Below are positions 54,417-63,628 of a DNA stretch of 64,000 bases, one piece after another. Below the pieces are notes generated by a model. That model was not told the origin of the DNA. It saw only the letters and a list, made by a program, of their open reading frames with translations, and ran no database searches. The translations under genes were made by a program, and so were the position numbers. Within the stretch, counting starts at the first letter, position 1, and each line of letters starts with the position of its first letter. This DNA is from Rhizobium sp. 16-449-1b (GTDB lineage: Bacteria; Pseudomonadota; Alphaproteobacteria; Rhizobiales; Rhizobiaceae): positions 1-64,000 of the forward strand of contig NZ_JAGHMH010000008.1 in the NCBI RefSeq assembly GCF_017741935.1. Direction: 5' to 3'.

Positions 54417-55436
54417 TCACTCAAACACAATCACGCTTGCCGGCGATGGCGGCAGCGGACTGATCGCGATGTCGCGGAAGCCCGCCATCGAGGCCATCTC
54501 GCGCAGGTCGGACGCCGTATAGGCGTCGCCGCGTGGTGTCGTCGCCAGCATTTCGAAAGCGAAAGCGGCGGGGAAGTCGGGGGAGACGCGGTCCTCGTTG
54601 GGGACGAACTCGACGGCGATCAGCTTGCCCTTGGCGCTGAGGCTTGGGCGTGCCTTCTTCAGCAGTTCCGCGCAGCCGGCGATATCGAAGTGATGCAGGA
54701 AGTTCGGCAGCATGATGAGATCGTAGTCGCTGCCCCAGTCGACATCGAAGGCGCTGCCGGCGATGAAGCTGAAACGATCGGCCACACCGGCCGCCGTCGC
54801 ATTCTCCCGCGTCAGTTCCAGCACCGGCTTCCAGTCAAGCGCGACGATCCGCGCCTGCGGAATGGCCCTGGCGATCTCGATACCGAAATAGCCGGGGCCA
54901 GCGGCGATATCGAGCACCTTTGACGGCGGTGACGGCCATGCCGCGACATCGGCAGCAAGCGTCCTGCCCGCCCCGCCTGTAAAGGCACCCATGGCGCGGG
55001 CAAAGCGCACCCAGACGGGATTGTCAGGCGAGAGGTTCGCCAACCCTTCGGCACCGCCATTGCGCACGCAGGCGGCGGGGTCGGTCAGAAAGAGGGAGAG
55101 CATCTGCGGTGCCGCGATGAAATCGATCGCCGAGCCCATATAGGCGGGCGAATGGCGATCGAGGAACACGGCGCTCGATGGTGTCAGCGCGTAGACATCG
55201 CCGCTCTTGGCGAGGAAGCCGGCGACGACGAGATAGTCGCAGAGAATGCGGACGCCGCGCTCGGCACATCGCATCTCGGATGCCGCCGCCTTGGCCGTCT
55301 GGCCTGTGCCTATCACGGTGAAGAGGTCGAGCTCTATCGCCGCCTTGATGGCGGCCGTCTTGCGGACGGCGAACATCGCATCGACAAGCAAGGCCGGCGA
55401 AATCTCGTTAATAGAAGCGGTTTGTGCCGAAGACAT
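54417..55436 (-). CDS. O-methyltransferase-type SAM-dependent methyltransferase
   Basis: This is a 339-residue protein with an N-terminal helical/winged-helix dimerisation domain (LLVDAMFAVRKTAAIKAAIELDLF, then ERGVRILCDYLVVAGFLAKS) and a Rossmann methyltransferase domain (motif I KVLDIAAGPGYFGIEIARAI, followed by RIVALDWKPVLELTREN and YDLIMLPNFLHHFD). This is the arrangement of small-molecule O-methyltransferases (HIOMT/TcmN type). The substrate is unknown. GAGGGGAAA lies upstream of the ATG. It is downstream of no other gene on this strand and faces the DUF2778 gene divergently. Confidence 0.83.
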   Translation of the reverse strand: MSSAQTASINEISPALLVDAMFAVRKTAAIKAAIELDLFTVIGTGQTAKAAASEMRCAERGVRILCDYLVVAGFLAKSGDVYALTPSSAVFLDRHSPAYMGSAIDFIAAPQMLSLFLTDPAACVRNGGAEGLANLSPDNPVWVRFARAMGAFTGGAGRTLAADVAAWPSPPSKVLDIAAGPGYFGIEIARAIPQARIVALDWKPVLELTRENATAAGVADRFSFIAGSAFDVDWGSDYDLIMLPNFLHHFDIAGCAELLKKARPSLSAKGKLIAVEFVPNEDRVSPDFPAAFAFEMLATTPRGDAYTASDLREMASMAGFRDIAISPLPPSPASVIVFE

Positions 55437-55787
55437 TGGCGTTTCCCCTCGGAAGCCTTCGATGCCATTTCATAGCACATCCGCAATATGTTTTCCCGCT
55501 AATATTTATGTCAAAACGGCGACATAGATCGCGCCATCAGGCGGGCACTGAGGAACATTAGAAAAAATCGAACAAGATCAATATGGTTAGCGGATAAGGT
55601 GACGAATTTCGAAACAGGCAACGCCGCCGTAAAGGGTTTGGTTACCATAATTCGGCATCATCTGAGCCAACCGGAAATCACGCACAGGCCGCATTTTGGC
55701 CCTGTTGCTCCATTACCGGCCCCGGCGAAGAAGTATCCATCTATCTGTACCGCCGGCCTTAGTAACGAGTTGTGAAAGACGAGTGTT
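55437..55787. other. Intergenic divergent control region
   Basis: This 351-base gap is AT-richer than its surroundings and holds no ORF I can support. It contains a short palindrome TATGTC (55507-55512) / GACATA (55521-55526), spaced like a small repressor site, 71 bases upstream of the methyltransferase start. The promoters of both flanking genes must lie here. Confidence 0.35.
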
Positions 55788-57101
55788 ATGGCGTTTGCGG
55801 TCGATGTGTTTGCCAATACCAGGCCAGTAGGTACGTCCATTTCTCGTTTCAGTCGCTCATTCCGCCTTATGTCAGGGGCGGGTCTCATCGGTGCTAGTTT
55901 TGCTGCCTCGGCATGGGTCGTGACGTCGATCGCGACGATGCACGCCGTCGCTCCCGCACCCTACAAGAACGCTATCGGCGATATCGCGCTCGTGCAGCAC
56001 ACCGCCGCGGCCGCTCCCAAAGAGCGCAATATTCACGTGAGCAAATTCTCGCGCCTGCAGCCGCTGACGGCGGAAAACCGGTCGTCGAAGCGCGATCGGC
56101 TGCTGACGCCTGACGTTCTGCGCGCCGCTTTCGTCGGCACATCCGGCCCTGTCATCGCCGACGCCCTGCCCGCACGCACCGTCGTTGCCGCCGCGCAGCC
56201 GTCGAAGGTCAAGGACGACGCCGTTGCCGCGGCAACTCAGGTCGCCAGCGCCAGCTCGTCCGATCGCATCGTCATTCCATCCAAGGCTGAGATCGCCGCA
56301 CTCGAAGGCCCTGCCCTTCTCGCGCTTGCCGCCATGCCGAAGGCCGCTTCGGATGAACAGCAGGCCCGCGTTGCCGTCAACGCGCCCGCTTCCATTCCCG
56401 CGAAGCCCGCCCCTGTCGAAGTGGCGAGCGTCGATGTCGAAAGCGACGCCAGCAAGGGCGACGACGCCGGCAATGCCTTCGGCCTCGTTCTCAACGACAA
56501 CAATTCCGTACCGCTGCCGATGGCCCGTCCCGACGGCATGACCAAGCGCGCGCCGGCAAACGACCGCGCCAGCCGCCCGGCCGAACCGGTGCTCGCCTAT
56601 GCACGGCCTGATATCGGTGATGACGAAGGCGAAATCCCTGTTGTGCCGAAGCGCCAGGCAAGCCCTGTCGCCCGCGCCGGCGTTGCCGTCTATGACATCT
56701 CCGCCAGCATGGTCTACCTGCCGAACGGCGAACGTCTCGAAGCCCATTCCGGCCTCGGCAAGATGCGCGACAATCCGAAATACGTTCGCGAGAAGATGCG
56801 TGGCCCGACCCCGCCGCACACCTACCAGCTGACCATGCGCGAAAGCCTGTTCCACGGCGTCGAGGCGATCCGCCTCAACCCGGTCGGCGGCGCCGGCAAC
56901 ATCTTCAACCGTGTCGGCCTGCTCGCCCACACCTACATGCTCGGCGCGCGCGGCGACTCCAACGGCTGCGTCTCCTTCAAGGACTACAAGCGCTTCCTCG
57001 CCGCCTTCAAGCGCGGCGACATCCGCCAGCTGGTGGTCGTCGAAAGCATGCCCGACAAGCCGCGCTCCACCTTCGCCTCGCTGTTCTCGTCGCGGTCCTA
57101 A
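55788..57101 (+). CDS. Membrane-anchored DUF2778 protein (L,D-transpeptidase-like fold)
   Basis: This is a 437-residue protein. A single N-terminal transmembrane segment (~residues 28-47, MSGAGLIGASFAASAWVVTSI) anchors a long Ala/Pro/Val-rich linker (~50-300), followed by a C-terminal DUF2778 domain. The domain has VYDISASMVYLPNGERLEAHSG, the MRGPTPPHTYQLTMRESLFHG stretch and the catalytic-looking set His381 and Cys394 in HTYMLGARGDSNGCVSF. The H...S-x-G-C pattern is that of L,D-transpeptidases and of the Tlde1 toxin family, which modify peptidoglycan. The long linker suits reach into the cell wall from the inner membrane. No type VI secretion genes are nearby. Confidence 0.82.
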   Translation: MAFAVDVFANTRPVGTSISRFSRSFRLMSGAGLIGASFAASAWVVTSIATMHAVAPAPYKNAIGDIALVQHTAAAAPKERNIHVSKFSRLQPLTAENRSSKRDRLLTPDVLRAAFVGTSGPVIADALPARTVVAAAQPSKVKDDAVAAATQVASASSSDRIVIPSKAEIAALEGPALLALAAMPKAASDEQQARVAVNAPASIPAKPAPVEVASVDVESDASKGDDAGNAFGLVLNDNNSVPLPMARPDGMTKRAPANDRASRPAEPVLAYARPDIGDDEGEIPVVPKRQASPVARAGVAVYDISASMVYLPNGERLEAHSGLGKMRDNPKYVREKMRGPTPPHTYQLTMRESLFHGVEAIRLNPVGGAGNIFNRVGLLAHTYMLGARGDSNGCVSFKDYKRFLAAFKRGDIRQLVVVESMPDKPRSTFASLFSSRS

Positions 57102-57130
57102 GACCGCGACGCCTGCTCTCACAACATAAC

Positions 57131-57907
57131 TCAGCGGCCGCCGGCAGCCTCGATGATCATCTGCGTGATCTCGTCGGGGTGCGAGATCAGCGACAGGTGG
57201 CTGGATTTGAGCTCGATGGTCTTGGCGCCCATGCGCTTGGCCATGAAGCGCTCCAGATCCGGGTTGATCGTCCGATCCTCCGTCGACACCGCGTACCAGC
57301 TCGGTTTCGAGCGCCACGCCGCCTGCGTGGTCTTGCCGGTCAGCAACGCCTTGTGGAACGGCTCCTGCACGGCATAGAGCACCTTGGCTTTCGCCTCCGG
57401 CAGATCGCCGGCGAAATCGCGCAGGAATGCTTCCTCGCTCAACCGTCCTTCATCGCCATCAAACACGATCCCGGCCGAGGCCGGCGGGGTCGGATAGGTC
57501 TTTGCCAGCGCCGTATAGTCCTCGCCGGCATCGGGCGCGCGGGCGGCGACATAGACGAGCGCCGACACCTTCGGATGCACGCCGGCCTCGGTGACCAGCA
57601 TGCCGGAGAAGGAGTGGCCGACGAGAACGGTCGGGCCATCCTGGCGATCGAGCACCTTCTCAACCGAGGCAACGGCTTCAGGCAATGTGGTCAGCGGGTT
57701 CTGCACGGCGGTGGCGTTGAAACCGGCGGCCTGCAGGCGCGCGATCACCTCCGTCCAGCAGGAACCGTCGGCGAATAGTCCGTGGGCCAGAACGATGTTG
57801 CGCGCCTTGGCGGGCTGCGCCATCGCGGCCATGCCGCGCGTGGAAATGAGGGAAGCGGCAGCGCCGGCGAGAAGCGCTGTCGAGAAAGTCCGTCTGTTGA
57901 TCATCAT
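57131..57907 (-). CDS. Exported alpha/beta hydrolase with Tat-like signal
   Basis: This is a 258-residue hydrolase. The N-terminus MMINRRTFSTALLAGAAASLI has a twin-arginine motif, so export in folded form is likely. The hydrolase fold shows NIVLAHGLFADGSCW (oxyanion loop), the nucleophile elbow VLVGHSFSGMLVTEAG and a late His (LKSSHLSLISHPDEI). It resembles salicylate/methyl-esterase-like bacterial hydrolases; substrate unknown. ATGs at 57907 and 57904 are both possible, each with weak ribosome sites. It converges with the DUF2778 gene across 29 bases. Confidence 0.85.
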   Translation of the reverse strand: MMINRRTFSTALLAGAAASLISTRGMAAMAQPAKARNIVLAHGLFADGSCWTEVIARLQAAGFNATAVQNPLTTLPEAVASVEKVLDRQDGPTVLVGHSFSGMLVTEAGVHPKVSALVYVAARAPDAGEDYTALAKTYPTPPASAGIVFDGDEGRLSEEAFLRDFAGDLPEAKAKVLYAVQEPFHKALLTGKTTQAAWRSKPSWYAVSTEDRTINPDLERFMAKRMGAKTIELKSSHLSLISHPDEITQMIIEAAGGR

Positions 57908-58210
57908 GGTCTTTACCTTCGGCTTTGATCCATCCGACCCGGCGACAGGCTGCGAACCCGCGCATGATCGGCACCGGTCGAACTGGGATCTGCCTGCCGG
58001 TTCTCTTCCGGGCACCGTCGCGACACCACTGATGGTGTCGCCGTACCTTGGCCAAGACCTGCAGCCAAGACACGATCGCCGGCTGGCGCAGGTGAGGATG
58101 GCCCTCGTTCAGGCATGCCGTTTATGCCTGATTGTCCTGACGCGACCCGTATACGCCGGCACCGGCGGGTTTGTTACAGGTCGGGTGCGCGGCAGGACGA
58201 CTTTAAGCGC
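57908..58210. other. Intergenic region with no recognised gene
   Basis: This 303-base stretch between two minus-strand genes has open frames in several directions but none with a ribosome site or family resemblance. It carries a short G+C hairpin (CGCCGG-CA-CCGGCG, 58154-58167), possibly the end signal of the SulP gene, and must hold the promoter of the alpha/beta hydrolase gene. Confidence 0.35.
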
Positions 58211-59677
58211 TCAGATTTCCTTGAGGCTCGGCGCATTGTCCAGCCGGCCGATCAGCGTGGCGCTCGCCTCGTTGAGACCGATGATCTCGACGGAAACGTC
58301 ATGCGCCTTGAAGCGCTGCACCACGCGGTCCAGCGCCGCCACGGCGGTGATGTCCCAGAAATGCGCGTGCGTCAGGTCGATCGTCACCGCCATGCCCTCG
58401 GCATCGGCGATATCGAAGGCGTCGATGAAGACGTCAGCGGAGGCGAAGAAGACCTGGCCGGTGACGTGATAAGCGATGCGCTCGCCGGCCTCGTCCGTGT
58501 CCTTGCGGACCGACAGCAGCTTGGCGACCTTGAAGGTGAAGAAGACGCCGCTCAGGAGCACACCGACGGTGACGCCGAGCGCCAGGTTGGCGGTGAAGAC
58601 GGTGACGATAACGGTCGCCAGCATGACGATGCTCGAGGTCTTCGGATGCACCACCATGGTCTTGACCGACGACCAGTCGAACGTGTCGATCGATACCATG
58701 ACCATGATCGCGACCAAGGCCGCGACCGGCACCTGCGAGACCCATGGCTTCAGCAGAACCATGAGGATCAACAGCAGCGCACCGGCGAACAGCGTCGAGA
58801 GACGGCCGCGGCCGCCGTACTTCACGTTGCTCACCGTCTGGCCGATCATGCCGCAGCCGGCGATGCCGCCGAACAGGCTGGCGGCGGCGTTGGCGATGCC
58901 GAGGCCGGCGCATTCGCGGTTCTTGTCGCTCGTGGTGTCGGTGAGATCGTCGACGACGCTCGCCGTCATCATCGATTCCAGCAGGCCGACCATGGCAATG
59001 GCCAGTGCCGGGCCGGCGATGATCTTGAGCGTCTCCAGGTTCAGCGGCACCTGCGGCCAGGCGAAGATCGGCAGCGAATCCGGCAGCTTGCCGAGATCGG
59101 CGACGGTCAATACCGGCAGATGCAGGCCGACGGAGGCAAGGGTGAGCAGCAGGATGCAGATCAGCGGCGACGGGATGGCGGTGGTGATGCGCGGCGCGAT
59201 GTAGATCACCGCGAGGCCGGCGGCCAGCATGGCATAGGCGATCCAGTCACCGCCGATGATATGCGGCAGCTGGGCGCCGAAGATCAGGATCGCCAGCGCG
59301 TTGACGAAGCCGGTGCGGACCGATTTCGACACGAAACGCATCAGCACGCCGAGGCGCAGCAGGCCGAACACCACCTGGATGACACCGGCAAGCAGGCCGG
59401 CGGCGAAGAGATAAGGCAGCCCGTGCGCGTGCACCAGCGGTGCCGCGACCAGCGCCACGGAGCCGGCCGCGGCCGAGATCATCGCCGGGCGGCCGCCGGT
59501 GAAGGCGATGACGATGCCGATGACGAAGGAGGCGAAGAGGCCGACCTGCGGATCGACGCCGGCGACGAAGGAGAAGGCGATGACCTCGGGGATCAGCGCG
59601 AAGGTGGCGACGGCGCCGGCAAGCATTTCGCGGGTCGGATTGGAAAACCAATCCCGGCGGAAGGAGGATACGTGCAT
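58211..59677 (-). CDS. SulP-family anion permease with STAS domain
   Basis: This is a 488-residue membrane transporter. The sulfate-permease family pattern is seen in LAGAVATFALIPEVIAFSFVAGVDPQVGLFAS, FTGGRPAMISAAAGSVALV and CAGLGIANAAASLFGGIAGCGMIGQ; about 11-12 helices are followed by a C-terminal STAS domain (VFFASADVFIDAFD, MAVTIDLTHAHFWDITAVAALD). Members carry sulfate, bicarbonate or other anions; specificity not readable. The ATG at 59677 (MHVSSFRRDWFSNPTRE) matches the usual start close to the first helix; longer readings extend into unconserved sequence. It is divergent from uvrB across 284 bases. Confidence 0.9.
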   Translation of the reverse strand: MHVSSFRRDWFSNPTREMLAGAVATFALIPEVIAFSFVAGVDPQVGLFASFVIGIVIAFTGGRPAMISAAAGSVALVAAPLVHAHGLPYLFAAGLLAGVIQVVFGLLRLGVLMRFVSKSVRTGFVNALAILIFGAQLPHIIGGDWIAYAMLAAGLAVIYIAPRITTAIPSPLICILLLTLASVGLHLPVLTVADLGKLPDSLPIFAWPQVPLNLETLKIIAGPALAIAMVGLLESMMTASVVDDLTDTTSDKNRECAGLGIANAAASLFGGIAGCGMIGQTVSNVKYGGRGRLSTLFAGALLLILMVLLKPWVSQVPVAALVAIMVMVSIDTFDWSSVKTMVVHPKTSSIVMLATVIVTVFTANLALGVTVGVLLSGVFFTFKVAKLLSVRKDTDEAGERIAYHVTGQVFFASADVFIDAFDIADAEGMAVTIDLTHAHFWDITAVAALDRVVQRFKAHDVSVEIIGLNEASATLIGRLDNAPSLKEI

Positions 59678-59961
59678 GTTGGTGATATCTCGCAAAGCGT
59701 GGCCCAACGCGCCCGGGCGGGCGGTCGAAATATGGCGTGCAGGTTTTGCGTTGTCTGGCGGATCGGCGGCCAGAAGAGCCACCCGGAGTTTCACCGGGTC
59801 CGTGGTGAGTGTCTCCGTTATAGCCCGCCTTTTTGCCGCGATGCAATATCGCCGCGCCATTTGGTGGTCGCAGACATCCAGCGTCGAACGCCGCAAAATC
59901 CGTTTCCCTTTTGTACTCTTTGCCTCTTCCATTTCGCGCTGACTCTCTCCATATTCCGGCC

Positions 59962-62883
59962 ATGGCCAAATCTCCGAAAAAGTCCCCCGCCCCCGATGGT
60001 TTCGAGGAAGCTCCCCAATCGTCCTTTGAAGGCGCCCCGCTCGAGGGCTCCGTCGCCGATTGGGTGAAGCAGCTGGAGGCCGATGCCGAGGCATCCGGTG
60101 TCGAGACGCAGCGGCAGATCGCCTCCAAGGCCGGCAAGCACCGCAAGAAGGTGGAGATCGCGGCGTCCAAATCCGCGAGGGGAACCTCGATGGGCGGCTC
60201 GACCGACCCGAAGACGCGCGCCGCCGCCGGCCTCAACCCGGTCTCAGGCCTCGACGTATCCCTAGAAGACGCCGCCGCGCTGAAGGCCGGCACGGCCGTG
60301 ACCGCCACGGTGGAGGCGCTTTCGGCGCTGATCGAGAGCGGCAACCCGCTGTTCAAGGACGGCAAGATGTGGACGCCGCATCGCCCGGCCCGGCCGCCGA
60401 AATCCGAAGGCGGCATCGAGATCCGCATGAACTCCGAATACTCACCTGCCGGTGACCAGCCGACGGCGATCAAGGATCTCGTCGAGGGCCTCGACAATGG
60501 CGACCGCAGCCAGGTGCTGCTCGGCGTCACCGGCTCCGGCAAGACCTTCACCATGGCCAAGGTGATCGAGGCCACGCAGCGCCCGGCCGTCATCCTGGCG
60601 CCGAACAAGACGCTGGCGGCCCAGCTCTACAGCGAATTCAAGAACTTCTTCCCCGACAACGCGGTGGAATATTTCGTCTCCTACTACGACTACTACCAGC
60701 CGGAAGCCTATGTGCCGCGCTCCGATACCTTCATCGAGAAGGAATCGTCGATCAACGAACAGATCGACCGCATGCGCCACTCCGCGACCCGCTCGCTGCT
60801 CGAGCGCGACGACTGTATCATCGTCGCCTCCGTCTCCTGCATCTACGGTATCGGCTCGGTCGAGACCTACACCGCCATGACCTTCCAGATGGAAGTCGGT
60901 GACCGCCTCGACCAACGCCAGCTGCTGGCCGACCTCGTGGCGCAGCAATACAAGCGCCAGGACATCAACTTCGTGCGCGGCTCCTTCCGTGTTCGCGGCG
61001 ACACGATCGAAATCTTCCCGGCCCACTTGGAAGACGCGGCCTGGCGCATCTCCATGTTCGGCGACGAGATCGACGCCATCACCGAATTCGACCCGCTCAC
61101 CGGCCAGAAGACCGGCGACCTGAAGAGCGTGAAGATCTACGCCAACAGCCACTATGTCACCCCGCGCCCGACGCTGAACGGCGCCATCAAGGCGATCAAG
61201 GAAGAGCTGCGCCTGCGCCTCGCCGAGCTCGAAAAGGCCGGCCGCCTGCTGGAAGCCCAGCGCCTGGAACAGCGCACCCGCTACGATGTCGAGATGCTGG
61301 AGGCTACGGGCTCCTGCGCCGGCATCGAGAACTATTCGCGCTACCTCACCGGCCGCAGCCCCGGCGAGCCGCCGCCGACCCTGTTCGAATATATCCCCGA
61401 CAACGCCCTGCTCTTCATCGACGAAAGCCACGTCACCATTCCGCAAATCGGCGGCATGTACCGGGGCGACTTCCGCCGAAAGGCGACGCTTGCCGAATAC
61501 GGCTTCCGCCTGCCGTCCTGCATGGACAACCGGCCGCTGCGTTTCGAGGAATGGGACGCGATGCGCCCCGACACCGTCGCCGTCTCGGCCACCCCCGGCG
61601 GCTGGGAACTCGACCAGTCCGGCGGCGTCTTCGCCGAACAGGTGATCCGCCCCACCGGCCTGATCGACCCGCCGGTCGAAGTCCGCTCCGCCCGCAGCCA
61701 GGTCGACGACGTGCTCGGCGAGATCCGCGAGACCGCCGCCAAGGGTTACCGCACGCTCTGCACCGTGCTCACCAAGCGCATGGCCGAGGACCTCACCGAA
61801 TATCTGCATGAACAGGGCGTGCGCGTCCGCTACATGCACTCGGACATCGACACGCTGGAGCGCATCGAGATCATCCGCGATCTTCGTCTGGGTGCTTTCG
61901 ACGTGCTCGTCGGCATCAACCTTCTGCGCGAAGGTCTCGACATTCCCGAATGCGGCTTCGTCGCCATTCTCGACGCCGACAAGGAAGGTTTTCTGCGCTC
62001 CGAGACCTCGCTGGTCCAGACGATCGGCCGCGCGGCGCGTAACGTCGACGGCAAGGTCATCCTCTATGCCGACAACATCACCGGCTCGATGCAGCGCGCC
62101 ATGGACGAGACCGCCCGCCGCCGCGAAAAGCAGGTGGCTTACAACACCGAACACGGCATCACCCCGGAATCGGTGAAGGCGAAGATCTCCGACATCCTCG
62201 ACAGCGTCTACGAACGCGACCACGTCCGCGCCGACATCTCGGGTGTGTCAGGCAAGGGCTTTGCAGACGGCGGCAACCTCGTGGGCGGCAACCTGCAGAC
62301 CCACCTCAACGCGCTGGAAAAACAGATGCGCGACGCCGCCGCCGACCTCGACTTCGAAAAAGCCGCGCGCCTGCGCGACGAAATCAAACGCCTCAAGGCC
62401 GCCGAACTCGCCGTCATGGACGACCCGATGGCGCGCGAGGAAGCTCGCTCGCAGGAAGGCAGCAAGAAGACCGGCAAGGCGAGGACGAGCGGCAACAACG
62501 AGTCGATCTCCCCACCTGTGGGGGAGATGGCCGGCAGGCCAGAGGGGGGCGATCTTGCTCCACCCTCCCTCTTCCAGAAACCCACCCTCGACGACATGGG
62601 CCCAGGCACCGACACCGCCATCCCGTCCCGCACGTTCCGCCGCAACGACCTCGACGAAATGACCGTCGGCCGCACCGAGAAGCCCGTGTCAGGCAAGCTC
62701 CCGGAAAAGCCGGACGCCGCCAAGAGCACCAAGCGCTTCTCCCCCCTCCTCGAAGGCCAACCCGACCGCGACGACCCACGCCCCTTGGTGCGCGGCAAGA
62801 CGGGCGTCGGCAGCTATGAGGATGCGGGCGATGTGAAGAGGCAGAAGCGGACGAAGGGCAAGACCGGGCGGCCGGGGCGGTAA
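59962..62883 (+). CDS. uvrB: Excinuclease ABC subunit B, with long N- and C-terminal extensions
   Basis: UvrB is the damage-verifying helicase-like core of nucleotide excision repair. The 973-residue protein contains the normal UvrB body from ~residue 155 ([17 protein letters not shown]): Walker [16 protein letters not shown] at ~190, the damage-probing hairpin [33 protein letters not shown], the helicase motifs ([21 protein letters not shown]) and the UVR domain ([17 protein letters not shown], ~795-810). About 150 residues precede and about 150 follow this body. The C-terminal tail contains an in-frame palindromic repeat (see 62506). The ATG at 59962 is the only well-placed start. Confidence 0.96.
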   Translation: MAKSPKKSPAPDGFEEAPQSSFEGAPLEGSVADWVKQLEADAEASGVETQRQIASKAGKHRKKVEIAASKSARGTSMGGSTDPKTRAAAGLNPVSGLDVSLEDAAALKAGTAVTATVEALSALIESGNPLFKDGKMWTPHRPARPPKSEGGIEIRMNSEYSPAGDQPTAIKDLVEGLDNGDRSQVLLGVTGSGKTFTMAKVIEATQRPAVILAPNKTLAAQLYSEFKNFFPDNAVEYFVSYYDYYQPEAYVPRSDTFIEKESSINEQIDRMRHSATRSLLERDDCIIVASVSCIYGIGSVETYTAMTFQMEVGDRLDQRQLLADLVAQQYKRQDINFVRGSFRVRGDTIEIFPAHLEDAAWRISMFGDEIDAITEFDPLTGQKTGDLKSVKIYANSHYVTPRPTLNGAIKAIKEELRLRLAELEKAGRLLEAQRLEQRTRYDVEMLEATGSCAGIENYSRYLTGRSPGEPPPTLFEYIPDNALLFIDESHVTIPQIGGMYRGDFRRKATLAEYGFRLPSCMDNRPLRFEEWDAMRPDTVAVSATPGGWELDQSGGVFAEQVIRPTGLIDPPVEVRSARSQVDDVLGEIRETAAKGYRTLCTVLTKRMAEDLTEYLHEQGVRVRYMHSDIDTLERIEIIRDLRLGAFDVLVGINLLREGLDIPECGFVAILDADKEGFLRSETSLVQTIGRAARNVDGKVILYADNITGSMQRAMDETARRREKQVAYNTEHGITPESVKAKISDILDSVYERDHVRADISGVSGKGFADGGNLVGGNLQTHLNALEKQMRDAAADLDFEKAARLRDEIKRLKAAELAVMDDPMAREEARSQEGSKKTGKARTSGNNESISPPVGEMAGRPEGGDLAPPSLFQKPTLDDMGPGTDTAIPSRTFRRNDLDEMTVGRTEKPVSGKLPEKPDAAKSTKRFSPLLEGQPDRDDPRPLVRGKTGVGSYEDAGDVKRQKRTKGKTGRPGR
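62506..62578. repeat. RIME-like palindromic repeat inside the uvrB coding sequence
   Basis: ATCTCCCCA (62506-62514) and TGGGGGAGAT (62519-62528) form a hairpin with one bulge, followed by GGCCGGCAGGCCAGAGGGGGGC. From memory this belongs to the rhizobial intergenic mosaic elements, which are normally non-coding. Here it is read in frame as [14 protein letters not shown]. The right boundary is approximate. Confidence 0.65.
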
Positions 62884-62938
62884 ATAATCGTCAATCGAAT
62901 AACGCTACCCTGCAGGCCAAATAACTAGGTTCATCCAT

Positions 62939-63628
62939 ATGAACATCCATAAAAATATCCACGAGATGAGAATTAAGGTGCGATGTGCCCAGTGGCTAAC
63001 TTCATTGCACGGCGATTTTAGCCGTGGAGTGCTTATAAATGAATTTAGCGCCAATAAGTCTAGAGTGCGGGCGGATCTTGTTTACGTATCCGACAGAGAG
63101 ATAATTGCTGTAGAAATAAAAAGCAGACAAGACAATATTGGACGCCTCGACATACAAATTCCGCAACTCAGAAAACTATACAACAGAGTCGAGGTGGTAA
63201 CGACGCGAAATCACCTTGAAAGAGCGTATTCAATATGCAAAAATACGCATATCGGCCTTCACATTATTGAAGAAGACGGAATTGAAACTATACTAAGAGG
63301 CAGAAAGCGGAACATAGATCCTTCCGCATTAAGAAAGAGAGTTTTTCCTCGCCATGTGAGAGACAGAAAAGACTTCACTCCAACAGAGTCTTTCTATCGC
63401 GATTTCCTGACACAAAAATATGGTGCGACTGAGCGAACGCCCCTCCCCGAAACAAGCACGTTTGAAGGCGAAAGCCATTTCATACGGAGCTTGAATCCTC
63501 ACCATAGTCGGAGACTCGAGATACAGCAGCGAAAGAATGCATATTATAGAGATTTAGAAGCCTTATCTCTAAGCCTTCAATCAACCCACTCTTCTTCCAA
63601 TTCTTCTGACGATACATCAAGACCATAG
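62939..63628 (+). CDS. sce7726-like protein, putative PD-(D/E)XK nuclease fold
   Basis: This is a 229-residue protein. The N-terminal ~90 residues show a PD-(D/E)XK-type arrangement: Glu35 (INEFSANK), Asp46 (SRVRADLVYV), then Glu59-x-Lys61 (IIAVEIKSRQDN) and downstream Gln (IQIPQLRKLY). That layout, including the VEIKS-x-x-D and the following Q/Y helix and TTRNHLERA, matches the sce7726 family, implicated in phage- or element-borne functions but not characterised. The rest is basic and unrecognised (RVFPRHVRDRKDFTPTE). Three 60-base lines counted from 62941 have 25-26 G+C each (~42%), against 42 of 60 in uvrB at 62401, so it is likely acquired. Its 3' end overlaps the opposing ORF. Confidence 0.65.
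   Translation: MNIHKNIHEMRIKVRCAQWLTSLHGDFSRGVLINEFSANKSRVRADLVYVSDREIIAVEIKSRQDNIGRLDIQIPQLRKLYNRVEVVTTRNHLERAYSICKNTHIGLHIIEEDGIETILRGRKRNIDPSALRKRVFPRHVRDRKDFTPTESFYRDFLTQKYGATERTPLPETSTFEGESHFIRSLNPHHSRRLEIQQRKNAYYRDLEALSLSLQSTHSSSNSSDDTSRP

Noticed and set aside
53283..57907. The two exported hydrolases, the methyltransferase and the DUF2778 gene as one functional cluster with phaC.
   Set aside because: They alternate in strand and have separate promoters, so there is no evidence of a shared pathway; adjacency alone is not enough.
58115..60067. Open frame of about 650 codons on the plus strand opposite the SulP permease.
   Set aside because: Its translation is dominated by Arg, Asp, Gln and His repeats from antisense reading of membrane-protein codons.
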